Positions 8,381 to 18,542 of a stretch of 64,000 nucleotides of DNA are shown here, in pieces. Source of the DNA: Flavipsychrobacter stenotrophus (GTDB lineage: Bacteria > Bacteroidota > Bacteroidia > Chitinophagales > Chitinophagaceae); assembly GCF_002954265.1 (NCBI RefSeq), contig NZ_PPSL01000003.1:868001-932000 (forward strand). Reading direction: 5' to 3'. The notes beneath the pieces were generated by a model, which saw only the letters and a program-made list of their open reading frames with translations, searched no databases and had not been told where the DNA came from. A program made the translations under genes and the position numbers. How positions within the stretch are numbered: the stretch's first letter is position 1; every line of letters begins with the position of its first letter.

Positions 8381-8457
8381 ATGCCGAAGGTATCAGATGT
8401 TTGTAGTGAGACAAATGACAGATCCTGAAACGATGCCGAAGGTATCGAATGTCTGTA
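8381..8457. repeat. 26-base direct repeat upstream of metH
   Basis: GATGCCGAAGGTATC followed by a GATGT/AATGT and CTGTA/TTGTA phrase occurs at 8381-8406 and 8432-8457, 51 bases apart with a few mismatches. Each core folds as GATGCC/GGTATC with a GAA loop. Confidence 0.6.
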
Positions 8458-8517
8458 TAAGCGAATATCTCCTGTGATGAGGCCCATTAACGGCCGCCAT
8501 TGCACTACGATTATATG

Positions 8518-8525
8518 TATCTTTG
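8518..8525 (+). promoter_or_regulatory. Promoter -7 box for metH
   Basis: TATCTTTGCGCAC, 21 bases before the ATG at 8547. Its position rules out the alternative TTG start at 8523 and leaves no room for a riboswitch in the leader. Confidence 0.6.
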
Positions 8526-8546
8526 CGCACCTTTCTAAATAATATA

Positions 8547-11261
8547 ATGTCTGTAATAAAACCTTTTTTAAGACTGAGTGGACTGGAACCACTTGTTGTA
8601 CGCCCTGAGATGAATTTTGTCAATGTGGGAGAGCGCACCAATGTAACTGGTTCCAAGAAGTTTGCCCGTCTTATCCGCGAAAACAAATACGAAGAAGCAC
8701 TGTCAGTGGCCCGCCAACAGGTAGAAAGCGGCGCACAGATACTGGATGTGAACATGGATGATGCCCTGCTTGATGGGGTTATGGCAATGACCACATTCAT
8801 CAATCTGCTACAGGCCGAACCCGATATCGCCAAGATACCGGTCATGCTCGACTCCTCTAAATTTGCCATTATTGAGGCAGGTCTCAAATGCATACAGGGT
8901 AAGTGTATAGTCAACTCCATCTCCCTTAAAGAGGGCGAAGAAAAGTTCATTGAGCAGGCCAATATTTGCCATAGCTATGGTGCGGCGGTAATTGTTATGG
9001 CCTTTGATGAAACAGGCCAGGCCGATACATTGCAGAAGAAGGTAGATATATCGCAGAGGGCATATGATATCCTTACTCAGCAGGTGGGTTTTGATCCCCA
9101 GGATATCATTTTTGACCCCAACATATTTGCTATAGCAACGGGAATAGAAGAACATAATAATTACGGGGTAGATTTTATTGAGGCTACTCGCATTATCAAG
9201 CAGCGCATGCCGCTTACCAAGGTTAGCGGCGGTGTAAGTAATATATCCTTCTCCTTTAGGGGTAATGAAACTATGCGCGAGGCTATGCACAGCGTATTCC
9301 TGTATCATGCTATTAAAGCAGGTATGGATATGGGTATTGTAAATGCCGGGCAGCTGGTGGTATATGATGAGATAGAACCAAAGCTGAGGGAGCTTTGCGA
9401 GGATGTGATACTCAACCGCCACCCAGATGCTACTGAGCGCCTGGTGGCATTTGCAGAAACAGTAAAGGCAAAAGATAAAGAAGAAAAGGTAGACGATGTG
9501 TGGCGCGGCACAGCAGTTGAAGAACGGCTGAAACATGCGCTGGTAAATGGCATCACCGACTTTATAGATGCCGATACAGAAGAAGCCCGTATAAAGTATC
9601 CAAAGCCACTCGATGTGATAGAAGGACCTTTGATGGATGGTATGAATGTAGTGGGCGACCTGTTTGGTAGCGGAAAGATGTTTTTGCCACAGGTGGTAAA
9701 GAGTGCCAGGGTAATGAAGAAGAGCGTAGCATACCTCTTCCCTTTTATTGAAGCGGAAAAAGAAGAACGCAGGCTGGCACACATTGCCGCCGGAACTATT
9801 AATGAAGAGAATGCAGGCGCCGCCAAAATACTCATGGCAACCGTAAAGGGCGATGTACATGATATTGGTAAGAACATAGTAGGTGTGGTGTTGGGTTGTA
9901 ATGGTTATGACATTATAGACCTTGGTGTCATGGTGCCTGCTGATAAAATATTAGATACAGCTGAAAGAGAAAAGGTAGATATCATTGGTTTGAGTGGCCT
10001 GATCACTCCATCGCTCGATGAGATGGTGCACGTGGCGCGCGAGATGAAACGCCGTGGTATGAAGCAGCCGCTAATGATAGGTGGCGCTACAACCAGCCGT
10101 ATGCATACTGCGGTAAAGATCGCTCCGCAATACGATAATGGTGTAGTGTATGTGCTCGATGCCAGTCGTAGTGTTACGGTAGCAGGTAATCTGTTGAATA
10201 AAGAGCAAAAGGAGCCTTTCTTAGGTAATATAAATACCGAGTACGATAAGCTGCGCGACGACTTTAATAATAAGCGCACAGCTAAGCAGTACATAACACT
10301 GGCTGAAGCGCAGGCCAATCCTGTAGCCATTGAATGGAACGGTTATACGCCACCAAAGCCGCAGCAGATGGGTGTGCAGGTATATCCTGATTATGATCTT
10401 TCTGAGATAAGGCAGTATATAGATTGGGGGCCATTCTTTATTGCCTGGGAAATGAAGGGTAAGTTCCCCGACATTTTGAGCGATGCGACGTTCGGAGTAG
10501 AAGCAACAAAGCTCTACAATGAAGCCAACCTGATGCTCGACAAGATCATCAGTGAAAAGTGGCTCACGGCAAAGGGCGTTACAGGCTTCTGGCAAGCAGA
10601 TAAGGTTGCGCCGGATACCATAATAATAAGAAATGAAGAAGGCGGTGAACTGGCTACTTTAGAGATGCTGCGCCAACAGATAAAGAAAGCTGCTGGGCAG
10701 CCAAGTATGTCGTTAGCAGATTTTGTAAAGCCTGTAGCCGTAAACGCGGGCGTTGATGATTATATGGGTGCCTTTGCGGTAAGCATACACGGCATAGAGC
10801 CACACCTCAAGGCTTTTGCAGATGATCATGACGATTTCCATAAGATACTTTTACAGGCCCTAGCAGACAGACTTGCAGAAGCATTTGCAGAGGTGTTGCA
10901 CAAGAAGGTAAGAACAGCAACATGGGGCTATGCAAAAGACGAGCAGATAGCGCTAGCCGAACTGGTGCATGAAGAATATCAGGGCATAAGGCCTGCCCCC
11001 GGCTATCCTGCCTGCCCCGACCATACAGAAAAACTGAAGTTGTTTGAACTCCTCAATGCAACTGGCAATGCAGGCATAGAACTTACAGAGTCATTGGCCA
11101 TGTACCCTGCTGCCTCAGTTTGTGGCTGGTACTTTAGCCACCCGCAGAGTGTGTATTTTGGTATCAATAAGATCACCCAAGACCAGTTAGAGAACTACAC
11201 CCACCGCAAGGGCATGAGCATAGAAGAAGTAAGTAAGTGGTTGTCGCCGATTTTGGAGTAA
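8547..11261 (+). CDS. metH: Cobalamin-dependent methionine synthase lacking the homocysteine-binding domain
   Basis: The 904 residues cover three of the four MetH modules. A pterin (methyltetrahydrofolate) binding domain begins at once ([15 protein letters not shown]) and spans about 25-290. The helical cap and cobalamin-binding domain follow, with [10 protein letters not shown] containing the axial ligand His438. The S-adenosylmethionine-binding reactivation domain covers about 570-904 and has the typical [18 protein letters not shown] segment. The roughly 330-residue homocysteine/zinc domain is missing and no such gene is adjacent. Split MetH proteins are known in Bacteroidota, so the missing half is expected elsewhere. 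ATG 8547 is chosen because the promoter box overlaps the upstream alternative. Confidence 0.93.
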   Translation: MSVIKPFLRLSGLEPLVVRPEMNFVNVGERTNVTGSKKFARLIRENKYEEALSVARQQVESGAQILDVNMDDALLDGVMAMTTFINLLQAEPDIAKIPVMLDSSKFAIIEAGLKCIQGKCIVNSISLKEGEEKFIEQANICHSYGAAVIVMAFDETGQADTLQKKVDISQRAYDILTQQVGFDPQDIIFDPNIFAIATGIEEHNNYGVDFIEATRIIKQRMPLTKVSGGVSNISFSFRGNETMREAMHSVFLYHAIKAGMDMGIVNAGQLVVYDEIEPKLRELCEDVILNRHPDATERLVAFAETVKAKDKEEKVDDVWRGTAVEERLKHALVNGITDFIDADTEEARIKYPKPLDVIEGPLMDGMNVVGDLFGSGKMFLPQVVKSARVMKKSVAYLFPFIEAEKEERRLAHIAAGTINEENAGAAKILMATVKGDVHDIGKNIVGVVLGCNGYDIIDLGVMVPADKILDTAEREKVDIIGLSGLITPSLDEMVHVAREMKRRGMKQPLMIGGATTSRMHTAVKIAPQYDNGVVYVLDASRSVTVAGNLLNKEQKEPFLGNINTEYDKLRDDFNNKRTAKQYITLAEAQANPVAIEWNGYTPPKPQQMGVQVYPDYDLSEIRQYIDWGPFFIAWEMKGKFPDILSDATFGVEATKLYNEANLMLDKIISEKWLTAKGVTGFWQADKVAPDTIIIRNEEGGELATLEMLRQQIKKAAGQPSMSLADFVKPVAVNAGVDDYMGAFAVSIHGIEPHLKAFADDHDDFHKILLQALADRLAEAFAEVLHKKVRTATWGYAKDEQIALAELVHEEYQGIRPAPGYPACPDHTEKLKLFELLNATGNAGIELTESLAMYPAASVCGWYFSHPQSVYFGINKITQDQLENYTHRKGMSIEEVSKWLSPILE

Positions 11262-11300
11262 GAGTCGTAATTAATAAGAAGTAAGCCAAAAGAGATAAAG

Positions 11301-11993
11301 ATGTTACAGGAAAACCAGGTAAAAGAAAATATTGCGACAGATCCGATAGTTGACAACCAGCAACCCAAGGCATTAAGGGTGGTGGCGAGTATAGTATCGT
11401 ATATATGTCACCCGGTATTTATGCCATTGATCATGGCGTTTACATTGAGTTTGTTGTCGCCGGTGAGCTTTGCAGGGATCACACCTAAACAGCAGGGAAT
11501 ACTCTTGTTGAATGTGCTGATATCAGCAGTTATATTTCCCTTGTTCAGTATAGCATTGATGAAGCCGCTGGGCTTTATCAATAGCTTTCATATGCGCACA
11601 GCAAAGGAAAGAACCATACCGCTTATGGTGACCATGATCTTTTATTTCTGGCTCAGCCATGTATTCAATAGCATGACTGCCGTTCCTGTGCCGCTCATTC
11701 TTAAAGTACTGATGCTGGGTAATTTCTGGGGTGTTATTGTATTGTTTGTTGTCAATATTTTTACCAAGATAAGTATGCACACAGCTGCTGCGGGTGGTAT
11801 GCTCGGCATCATCATAGTATTGATGATAAGTAGCCCTGTAAATATGGTAATACCTTTCTTTGTAGCCATGGCTATAGCAGGCTTCATTGGTACTGCACGT
11901 CTTATACTGGGTGCTCACCAACGTGGTGATGTATGGTTAGGTTACCTGGTGGGTATAGCTGTGCAGATAGCTGCCTACTATTATATGAAATAG
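11301..11993 (+). CDS. PAP2-like integral membrane protein
   Basis: The 230-residue protein has about six hydrophobic segments from residue 28 onward. Three weak PAP2 phosphatase-like motifs are visible: RTAKERTIP (99-107), KISMHTAAAGG with His160, and ARLILGAHQRGDVWLG with Arg200, His206 and Asp210. These resemble the K-RP, SGH and SR-H-D signatures, but the first two are altered, so enzymatic activity is not assured. Lipid or isoprenoid phosphate hydrolysis would be the family role. It begins 39 bases after metH on the same strand and may be cotranscribed with it; a functional link is not evident. Confidence 0.6.
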   Translation: MLQENQVKENIATDPIVDNQQPKALRVVASIVSYICHPVFMPLIMAFTLSLLSPVSFAGITPKQQGILLLNVLISAVIFPLFSIALMKPLGFINSFHMRTAKERTIPLMVTMIFYFWLSHVFNSMTAVPVPLILKVLMLGNFWGVIVLFVVNIFTKISMHTAAAGGMLGIIIVLMISSPVNMVIPFFVAMAIAGFIGTARLILGAHQRGDVWLGYLVGIAVQIAAYYYMK

Positions 11994-12117
11994 ACTCACT
12001 ATAGGTCTTAATATTATAGAGTCGGCTAACCTGCAGATAAAAATGCGGATTGTGGGAATGGGAGAGTGCGATAATGGCTTAATGAGTGCCAATAAATCCA
12101 AAACGAATACGCCCCGA

Positions 12118-12140
12118 CGCGAGACTGCTTCGTGCCTCGC
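12118..12140. repeat. REP-like palindrome
   Basis: GCGAG/CTCGC arms enclose a GCTTCGTGC centre, followed by AGTGACTGC. This resembles a dispersed intergenic palindrome common in genomes of this group. The rest of the 300-base gap shows nothing else beyond the terminator. Confidence 0.5.
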
Positions 12141-12242
12141 AGTGACTGCATAGTGAGTCTGAGAGAGCTGCGCCGTGATAAGCAGTTGGTCAGACTGAAA
12201 GCAGGCAACAATAAACAACAGTGTTTGTGGTCACTGAACATA

Positions 12243-12272
12243 AAAGCCGCCCTGTATATACAGAGCGGCTTT
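12243..12272 (-). terminator. Terminator for the M16 peptidase gene
   Basis: AAAGCCGC pairs with GCGGCTTT, with an inner CTGTA/TACAG stem, and reads into TTTTA on the minus strand. Confidence 0.7.
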
Positions 12273-12294
12273 GGTATCAGTGTTTGTTGGTCAA

Positions 12295-15117
12295 CTATGA
12301 TTCAGGATAAAGAATAGCAGTGAACTCATTATTGTTGGTGAACAGCTTCTTTGCTGCGTCCTGTACATCTGCAGGAGTTAGCTTGTTCAGGTAAGTTTCA
12401 TAGTTCAGTATCCTGTCCTTATCTCTTCCCCAGAACATAGAACCTGTCATCTTTTCAGTCCAGTACTTATTCTCCTTGATCTCGGTCTTATACTTTTCTA
12501 TCCACTGACTCTTTACTTTGTCCAGGTCTTTAGCATCAGGGCCTTTATCTTTCAGGTTCTGGATCTCTTCCTTAGCTGCGGCAAGTAGCTTGTCTACATT
12601 CTCTGGTCCGCAAGGCAGTGCCAGCTGTATAGTGTAACGCTCATATGGTTCCTTAGCCATATTGCCGTTAAAACCACCACCATAGATAGCGCCCATCTTT
12701 TCACGCATCTCTTCTATCACCTTTATGTTCAGTATCTCTGCAACAGCTCTTGTTCTTAAAGACATGTCTTCGCTATATGGTATTTCGCCAGAGTATAGGG
12801 TAAGGATAAGGCTCTTCTTTTCCTTGCCTTTATGTACGGTCATCTGGTTTGTTCCCTTTACTGCACGAACGCCATTATCTTTATAGGATACCGCTTTGTT
12901 CTTGGCAGGTATGCTACCCAGGTAGGTTTCCAGCATTGGTATAGCAGTTTCGGCCTTTACATTACCCACCAGGAAGAAGTGATAACCATCTGCGCTGCCA
13001 AACTCATCGCTGTAGATCTGTATGGTCCTCTCCAGGTTTATCTTATCAAAGTCTTCCTTCTTAGGGAATGCGGTACGTGCCAGTGGATTGTTGTTGAACA
13101 ATACCTTCAGCATAGTGTCTGCAAACGCTGCCTGCGGGTTACCTGTCACGAACTGTAGCATTGCAGCAGACTTATCTTTGAATGCTTTGAACAAGGCTTC
13201 ATCCTTGCGTGGCTGCATGATCTGCAGGTACAACAACTGCAGCATTGGCTCGAAGTCCTTTACGGTGCTGCTGCACTTGATATCATCACTGATCTCGCCG
13301 ATGGTCATAGATGCTTCTATCTTCTTGCCTGCCAGTATCTTTTCTATCTCGGTAGGATCATAAGCGCCGTAGCCCATGTTGTCCATGATCTCGGTAGCAA
13401 ACTTTACGTTATTCTTATCTTCTACACCGTAGTTGTTAGAACCGCCTTTTTTGATACCTGTCATCAATATCTCATCGCTCTTAAAGTCAGTAGGCTTAAT
13501 GGTTACCTGTATGCCATTGCTTAGTGTATAAGTAGTGGCACCAAATCCTTCTTCCATCTGCTGGCTTACTACCTTGCCTGCTACTGGCTTAGTTGTCATC
13601 AACGACGCAGCTACTTTCTTCTCTTCGTCTTTCTTCACTACCTGCTTGAAGCCCTTGGTGGTCATTGCCAGCAATTCCTTATCAGATGGAAATTTCAGCT
13701 CCGCCTTATCCGGACCGGTGATGAGTGTAAATGTGTTAGGGCTGGCTGTCCACTTCTTTATCGCCGCGTTAACTTCGGCAGTGGTGATGCCCGCAAGCAT
13801 TGTTTTATGGTAGTTATATTCATTAGCGATACCCGGGTAAGCTTCACCGTTCAGGAATGCACGGATGTATTCTTCTACATAAGCTTTGCTGTCGGTAGTG
13901 GTTCTTTCGTTATAAGATTTTTCCAGACCGCTGAGTATGTTTTTGCGGGCTACTTCCAGCTCATTGCTGTTGAAGCCAAATTGCTTGATCTTCAGCAATA
14001 CTGCGGTAGCCGCATTAAGCGCGGTAGACACATTGTCTCCGCTGATGCCTGTAGAAACTATAAAGCACTCATAGCCATGTATCAGGTTATCTGTACCGGC
14101 ATAACCATAAGGGAATGGAGGTTCGGCACTTTGTGTCAGTTCAGACATACGTCGGTTGATCATCTGAATAGCAAGGTTGCGTACCAGGCTGCTACGGTAG
14201 TCGCCAAGGGTCTTATCTTCCGCCTTCTTGGTGTAAGGGAACATGATGGTCAGCTCCGCATTAGTAGCTTCTTTGTCGGTAACTACCATAGCTTCCGGCA
14301 CCTTGCGGGCTACTACATCTACATATTTGCGTGCGCGCTCGTTTGCAGGGTTCTTAAAGCTGCCAAAGTGCTTTACTATCATTGCCTTGGCAGTAGCCAC
14401 ATCTATGTCGCCCACTACTATTACTGCCTGCAGGTCAGGGCGGTACCAATCGCGATAGAAGCTGCGGATGGTCTCATACTTAAATGTCTTCAGGATATCA
14501 TCCTTACCAATTGGCAGACGCTGTGCGTATAAAGAACCTGATGCCAGCTTAGGGAAATACTTCTTCAGCATACGGTCATCAGCACCTTTACCCAGGCGGC
14601 TTTCTTCCAATACTACACCGCGCTCTTCGTCAATGTCCTTGTCTGTCAACAGTGCATTGTGTGACCAGTCTTCAATGATCTGGAAACCTTTCTCAAGGTT
14701 GCCTGGCTTGTCGGTAGGAATAGGTAATATATAAACTGTCTGGTCGAAGCCTGTATACGCGTTAAGATCGGCACCAAACTCTACGCCAATAGATTGCAGA
14801 TAGCTTACCAGTTCATTCTTCTGGAAGTTCTTTGTGCCATTGAAGTTCATGTGCTCCATGAAGTGCGCAAGACCCAGTTGCTGCTCATTCTCCAGGATAG
14901 CACCTGCTTTTACCGCCAGGCGCAGTTCCACTTTATTGGCAGGTTTGTGATTATTGCGGATGTAAAAGGTCAACCCGTTATCCAATTTGCCCGTTACAAC
15001 ATCGGGGTCTTTGGGTAATGGTGCTTTCATATCCTGGGCGTAAGAAATGCCCGGTAATGCTGCCGCAATGGCAATACATACTGCGGTACTCCGCAGATAG
15101 TAACTAATGTGTTTCAT
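12295..15117 (-). CDS. M16 (pitrilysin-like) zinc metallopeptidase, two-lobed, secreted
   Basis: The 940-residue protein has a signal peptide (residues 1-27, ending ISYA before QDM). The N-terminal M16 lobe carries the inverted zinc motif HFMEH at 85-89 in LAHFMEHMNFNG. A distal acidic segment, ERGVVLEESRLGKG, near residue 165 supplies the third zinc ligand by family analogy. The second half repeats the M16 fold without the motif, giving the usual four-domain clamshell. It probably degrades peptides in the periplasm. It is monocistronic and bounded downstream by a strong hairpin. A TACTTTAG box lies about 19 bases upstream. Length is normal for this Bacteroidota subfamily. Confidence 0.92.
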   Translation of the reverse strand: MKHISYYLRSTAVCIAIAAALPGISYAQDMKAPLPKDPDVVTGKLDNGLTFYIRNNHKPANKVELRLAVKAGAILENEQQLGLAHFMEHMNFNGTKNFQKNELVSYLQSIGVEFGADLNAYTGFDQTVYILPIPTDKPGNLEKGFQIIEDWSHNALLTDKDIDEERGVVLEESRLGKGADDRMLKKYFPKLASGSLYAQRLPIGKDDILKTFKYETIRSFYRDWYRPDLQAVIVVGDIDVATAKAMIVKHFGSFKNPANERARKYVDVVARKVPEAMVVTDKEATNAELTIMFPYTKKAEDKTLGDYRSSLVRNLAIQMINRRMSELTQSAEPPFPYGYAGTDNLIHGYECFIVSTGISGDNVSTALNAATAVLLKIKQFGFNSNELEVARKNILSGLEKSYNERTTTDSKAYVEEYIRAFLNGEAYPGIANEYNYHKTMLAGITTAEVNAAIKKWTASPNTFTLITGPDKAELKFPSDKELLAMTTKGFKQVVKKDEEKKVAASLMTTKPVAGKVVSQQMEEGFGATTYTLSNGIQVTIKPTDFKSDEILMTGIKKGGSNNYGVEDKNNVKFATEIMDNMGYGAYDPTEIEKILAGKKIEASMTIGEISDDIKCSSTVKDFEPMLQLLYLQIMQPRKDEALFKAFKDKSAAMLQFVTGNPQAAFADTMLKVLFNNNPLARTAFPKKEDFDKINLERTIQIYSDEFGSADGYHFFLVGNVKAETAIPMLETYLGSIPAKNKAVSYKDNGVRAVKGTNQMTVHKGKEKKSLILTLYSGEIPYSEDMSLRTRAVAEILNIKVIEEMREKMGAIYGGGFNGNMAKEPYERYTIQLALPCGPENVDKLLAAAKEEIQNLKDKGPDAKDLDKVKSQWIEKYKTEIKENKYWTEKMTGSMFWGRDKDRILNYETYLNKLTPADVQDAAKKLFTNNNEFTAILYPES

Positions 15118-15218
15118 ATAGTGCGTTAATATTCGGCTAAAGTATTATGTTTTTAAATTATTGCATAATTATAAGGGGCTAATGGGGATATTTTAACATT
15201 CGCCGAAGTAAAACTTCC

Positions 15219-15950
15219 TTAATGTAAAATTGCCTGTAATACCTGTAATGACCGTATGTTCCCCATGTGCTGGCTGTGGCGTTGCAGGAAAGCTATATAC
15301 CATTCTGTGAGGCGCATACGGGTAGCTGCGCCCATTTCGGTATGTTCGAGCGTTTCATAGCTATTGGTTTCCATTAGTCTGCTGAGCATGCGGCAGTCGT
15401 CATCGGTCATAAATGGGGCGAGAGCGGGGGAGTTATGTGTGTAGCCGCCTTCCTGCAGGTTGAGGTGCGGTGTTTCTTCAGAATAACTACCCTTGAGGTC
15501 GAAGCCCAGTTCACGGCTGCAATTGATCATAAAGAACAAGGGGAAGTTGGCCACTTGTCTTTGTGGTGTCTTGTCGAGAATGGAAAAGTAGTCAAAGGCG
15601 AAATCGAACAGGTCGGGTAGTGGGGCGGAGTCCGGAAGCAAGCGAAGTAATACCTCTACGGAGAATAGTGCTACGCTGTTTTTGATGACATCCTGCAATA
15701 TAGATTGGTAGATAACAGCCGGTTGATACTCTCGCATGCGCTGCATATTCTTCATTGGCTGGTGATAGACGACCATATCCAGTAGCATGCCGGGTTGCAA
15801 TAGTCCGGACCTGTTGCGCGATGCCTTAACGCTGCGCACACCCTGAACCATGAAGGGCTGCACACCATATAGTGATGTGAATATGGTGGTGATGAGGCTT
15901 GTGTCACCATATTTTACGGAGCGGAGTACTATGCCCTGGGTATTGTGCAT
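15219..15950 (-). CDS. recO: DNA repair protein RecO
   Basis: The 243-residue protein begins MHNTQGIVLRSVKYGDTSLI, the typical RecO OB-fold start, followed by LYGVQPFMVQGVRS. RecO works with RecR to load RecA on SSB-coated single strands in the RecF pathway. The zinc-finger cysteines of some RecO proteins are not apparent here, as is usual in this phylum. The frame is open up to 16007, but that extension is encoded by repeat DNA, so ATG 15950 is chosen. A weak TACCTTCA box lies 7 bases before it. It lies downstream of the PorZ-like gene on the same strand, separated by palindromes. Confidence 0.88.
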   Translation of the reverse strand: MHNTQGIVLRSVKYGDTSLITTIFTSLYGVQPFMVQGVRSVKASRNRSGLLQPGMLLDMVVYHQPMKNMQRMREYQPAVIYQSILQDVIKNSVALFSVEVLLRLLPDSAPLPDLFDFAFDYFSILDKTPQRQVANFPLFFMINCSRELGFDLKGSYSEETPHLNLQEGGYTHNSPALAPFMTDDDCRMLSRLMETNSYETLEHTEMGAATRMRLTEWYIAFLQRHSQHMGNIRSLQVLQAILH

Positions 15951-15988
15951 TTGGTGGTGAAGGTACGAAAATGGCGGCGTGTATATAC

Positions 15989-16033
15989 GGGCGTTACAAA
16001 CGCCCATCTATAGCACCCGCGATACAATCGCGG
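15989..16033. repeat. Pair of intergenic palindromes between porZ and recO
   Basis: GGGCGTT/AACGCCC lies at 15989-16005 and CCGCGAT/ATCGCGG at 16018-16033, joined by CATCTATAGCA. This looks like a dispersed repeat rather than a terminator, because no T run follows on either strand. Confidence 0.55.
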
Positions 16034-16079
16034 ACGAGTATGCTAGAGTGTTTTATGTAGGTATATTGGTTATCTCAGG

Positions 16080-18368
16080 TTAGTTCATGAAGATCATTTT
16101 GCCGGCGTATGTTTGTGATCCATCGGCATTGGTGGCGAAGATGAGGTATACACCTGATTGCGGTCTGTGGCCCTTGTAATCCATGCCATTCCAAACGGCC
16201 TGTCCACCCAATGCCACAGTGCGATAAACTAATTGACCGTTGATATCGGTGATTCGTACGTCGGCATTTTCGGTGAGCCCTTTTATGGCAATAGTGCCCT
16301 TGAAGCCGCTAGGAACAGGGTTGGGGTAGGTGATCACATTACTGTTAGACTCGCTGCCTTCGGTAGCGGTACTACGGTAGCACATAAGTCCTGCGTCGGT
16401 ACCAATGTATACGTCTCCTGTTACTTTGTCGACAGTGATTTTACGGATCTTATTAGATGGCAGCGGACTGTTATCTACTGTAAAGCGATAAATGATGCTG
16501 CTGTTGCCTGCATCAGGAGAGAGTAACCACACACCATTGGTAGTGCCGATCCATTTGCGGTTAGCGCCATCAACAGCTATGGTCTGTATACTTTCTCCGG
16601 CAAACAGGTAGCCTGCATATTTGTCGTACTGAACAATTGGTATTTCTGCATCGGCCCGTTGTGTGATGGCACTGGATGCATTGTAAAGGATACCTATGCC
16701 ATTTGCAGTGCCTATCCAAAGATTGTCATTCTTGTCTATAGCTATGCAGGAAACACCATTGTCGGGCAGATTGCCGGCATTGGTGCCGGTTGTTAGGTGA
16801 TATATGGCATCATCGCTGGCATCGCTCAGCGTGTTCTTTGTGTCGTACCCCATAACTCCGCCCTTGTTCATACACACATACCATACATGGCCTGCATTAT
16901 CAAATGTTAAAGGGCCTCCGGAATGGGCATAAAGGCGGGGCACGCTCACGTTAAAATTGTACCAGTTATTGGTTGCCTTTTCACGTACATACAGTTCATC
17001 GAAAGAGCCGTACATGGTTACCCACAAGTTGTCGTTCTGGTCAATACCCGTACCTACTACCTGGTAGAAATTGCTACCACCATTAGGTCCACTGATCTGC
17101 AGTGGTGAGCCTTCTTTGTAAATGTGAAATGAGTCATTACTCTTCAGCTCGAAAAGGCCGTCGGTAAAGGAGCCTGCGTATAACGTGCCATCTTTCTGGT
17201 CCTTCGTGATGGTGACAAAGTCATACATTTTATAACTGATCGGTGAGCTATTATCGCGGTTGAATAACTTCCATTTACCATTGTTGAGATTAGAGAATCC
17301 ACTGCCACTGGAATTCCATTTAAAGCCATCATCGTAGCCACCGTGTGCTATCCACAGGTCCTTATTGTGGGCGTAGAGATCATAGCTGTAAGGGTCAGTG
17401 GGGCCGTCGGGGTGAGCAAAGTACTGAATATCATCTTTAAACCTCCTGGCGAGGCCGTGAAACATATTGCCTATCCAAATGGTGCTATCCATAAGCTGCA
17501 CTACCTGTGCTACACTATCCTGCGTATGAACAGAGTCTATGATGTTGTAGTTAAGGTCCATTACCCTAAGGTCGCCATAGCGGCCAATAAACAGCTTATT
17601 GTACCCCGGGTCTATGTTGGAGATGTGCTGTGGGCTTGTAAAAACCGCATGAGCAGTATCATTCATGAGGACATAAACTGTGTTGGCCGTCATCATGAAC
17701 AGCTTATCGTTTACCGTGGTGATAGAGGTGAAGTTATGTACGCTATCTACCTTCTGCCATGCCTGAAAGTCCTGAAGCCTTGGGCTGTTCTTTGGCGCTC
17801 TGAATAAGCCGGACTGGGTAGCTGCATAGAAATAAGTGCCCAGGCCTGTAAAACCTTTAATAGGAATCAATTGATTGTTGGCAAAGAACTGGTAGGTCTC
17901 TTCGAAGTTCTGATCTTCCATATTGATGACCACAATACCAAGCGATGTGCTGAGGTATGCCCTGCCATTTTCTGTATAGATGCGATAGACAGTCTTAGCA
18001 CCGGCTACCGTCTTTAACTTGAAGTCGGGGATGTTGTAAAAAGTGTTGTTCTTAAACAGATCGATATTACCGTTGCTGTATACAAGGATAACAGTGCCTG
18101 ATACATTGTCGTACGCCACACATTGCATACCTATGTCTGACATGCCGCTTACTTTGCTGTAAGCCACCTTTTCATCTGTCAGTGTATTTTCTGTAAAAAA
18201 AGCCTGTTGGCAGATGGTGAAAATGTTGGTGCCGTCGGTAGCCAGGCCCATACAGGTATTGTACGGAAGTAGTGAGCTCCAGTAACCGATAGGTTTATCC
18301 TGAGCAGTAGCTATAACTGAGCAAAGTAGAAATGCAAAAAGTATGTATGTATGTTTCCTGAAATTCAT
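16080..18368 (-). CDS. porZ: PorZ-like T9SS protein: two beta-propellers plus type A sorting domain
   Basis: The 762-residue protein has a signal peptide (1-22, ...SVIATA) and starts like PorZ with GYWSSLLPYNTCMGLATDG, then KVSGMSDIGMQCVAYD and VYSNGNIDLF. Two propeller domains follow, the second with DNLWIGTANGIGILYN and RKWIGTTNGVWLL repeats like two-component-regulator propellers. A type A T9SS sorting domain ends it (VITYPNPVPSGFKG...VYLIFATNADG). PorZ acts at the cell surface in the T9SS attachment complex, delivering A-LPS to the sortase in Porphyromonas. The match rests on domain order and remembered motifs. No other T9SS core gene is in the window. Confidence 0.75.
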   Translation of the reverse strand: MNFRKHTYILFAFLLCSVIATAQDKPIGYWSSLLPYNTCMGLATDGTNIFTICQQAFFTENTLTDEKVAYSKVSGMSDIGMQCVAYDNVSGTVILVYSNGNIDLFKNNTFYNIPDFKLKTVAGAKTVYRIYTENGRAYLSTSLGIVVINMEDQNFEETYQFFANNQLIPIKGFTGLGTYFYAATQSGLFRAPKNSPRLQDFQAWQKVDSVHNFTSITTVNDKLFMMTANTVYVLMNDTAHAVFTSPQHISNIDPGYNKLFIGRYGDLRVMDLNYNIIDSVHTQDSVAQVVQLMDSTIWIGNMFHGLARRFKDDIQYFAHPDGPTDPYSYDLYAHNKDLWIAHGGYDDGFKWNSSGSGFSNLNNGKWKLFNRDNSSPISYKMYDFVTITKDQKDGTLYAGSFTDGLFELKSNDSFHIYKEGSPLQISGPNGGSNFYQVVGTGIDQNDNLWVTMYGSFDELYVREKATNNWYNFNVSVPRLYAHSGGPLTFDNAGHVWYVCMNKGGVMGYDTKNTLSDASDDAIYHLTTGTNAGNLPDNGVSCIAIDKNDNLWIGTANGIGILYNASSAITQRADAEIPIVQYDKYAGYLFAGESIQTIAVDGANRKWIGTTNGVWLLSPDAGNSSIIYRFTVDNSPLPSNKIRKITVDKVTGDVYIGTDAGLMCYRSTATEGSESNSNVITYPNPVPSGFKGTIAIKGLTENADVRITDINGQLVYRTVALGGQAVWNGMDYKGHRPQSGVYLIFATNADGSQTYAGKMIFMN

Positions 18369-18384
18369 AGAACAATTGAAGATC

Positions 18385-18392
18385 CAAATTTA
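18385..18392 (-). promoter_or_regulatory. Promoter -7 box for porZ
   Basis: TAAATTTG on the minus strand, 16 bases before the ATG at 18368. Confidence 0.45.
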
Positions 18393-18530
18393 TTACAAAT
18401 AACGGATAGGTGGCGTTAATATTGCCTCTTGTGTGATGGTGGGGTCACTCAATGGGCGCAAAGAAGCGCAAAGAGTTAACGCAGCCGACAAGATGTGAGA
18501 TATCTGTGCATTCAAATGCCATTAACCAAT

Positions 18531-18538
18531 TATCTTTA
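18531..18538 (+). promoter_or_regulatory. Close -7 box at murI
   Basis: TATCTTTA ends 4 bases before the ATG at 18543, and so supports that start over an upstream in-frame one. Confidence 0.45.
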
Positions 18539-18542
18539 CTGT

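Noticed and set aside
8272-8546. SAM or cobalamin riboswitch upstream of metH
   Set aside because: The promoter box is 21 bases from the start, so the leader is too short, and no riboswitch core motifs were seen.
8808-9860. 350-codon minus frame opposite metH
   Set aside because: It is a shadow of metH; its composition (many Cys, Tyr, His) is not protein-like.
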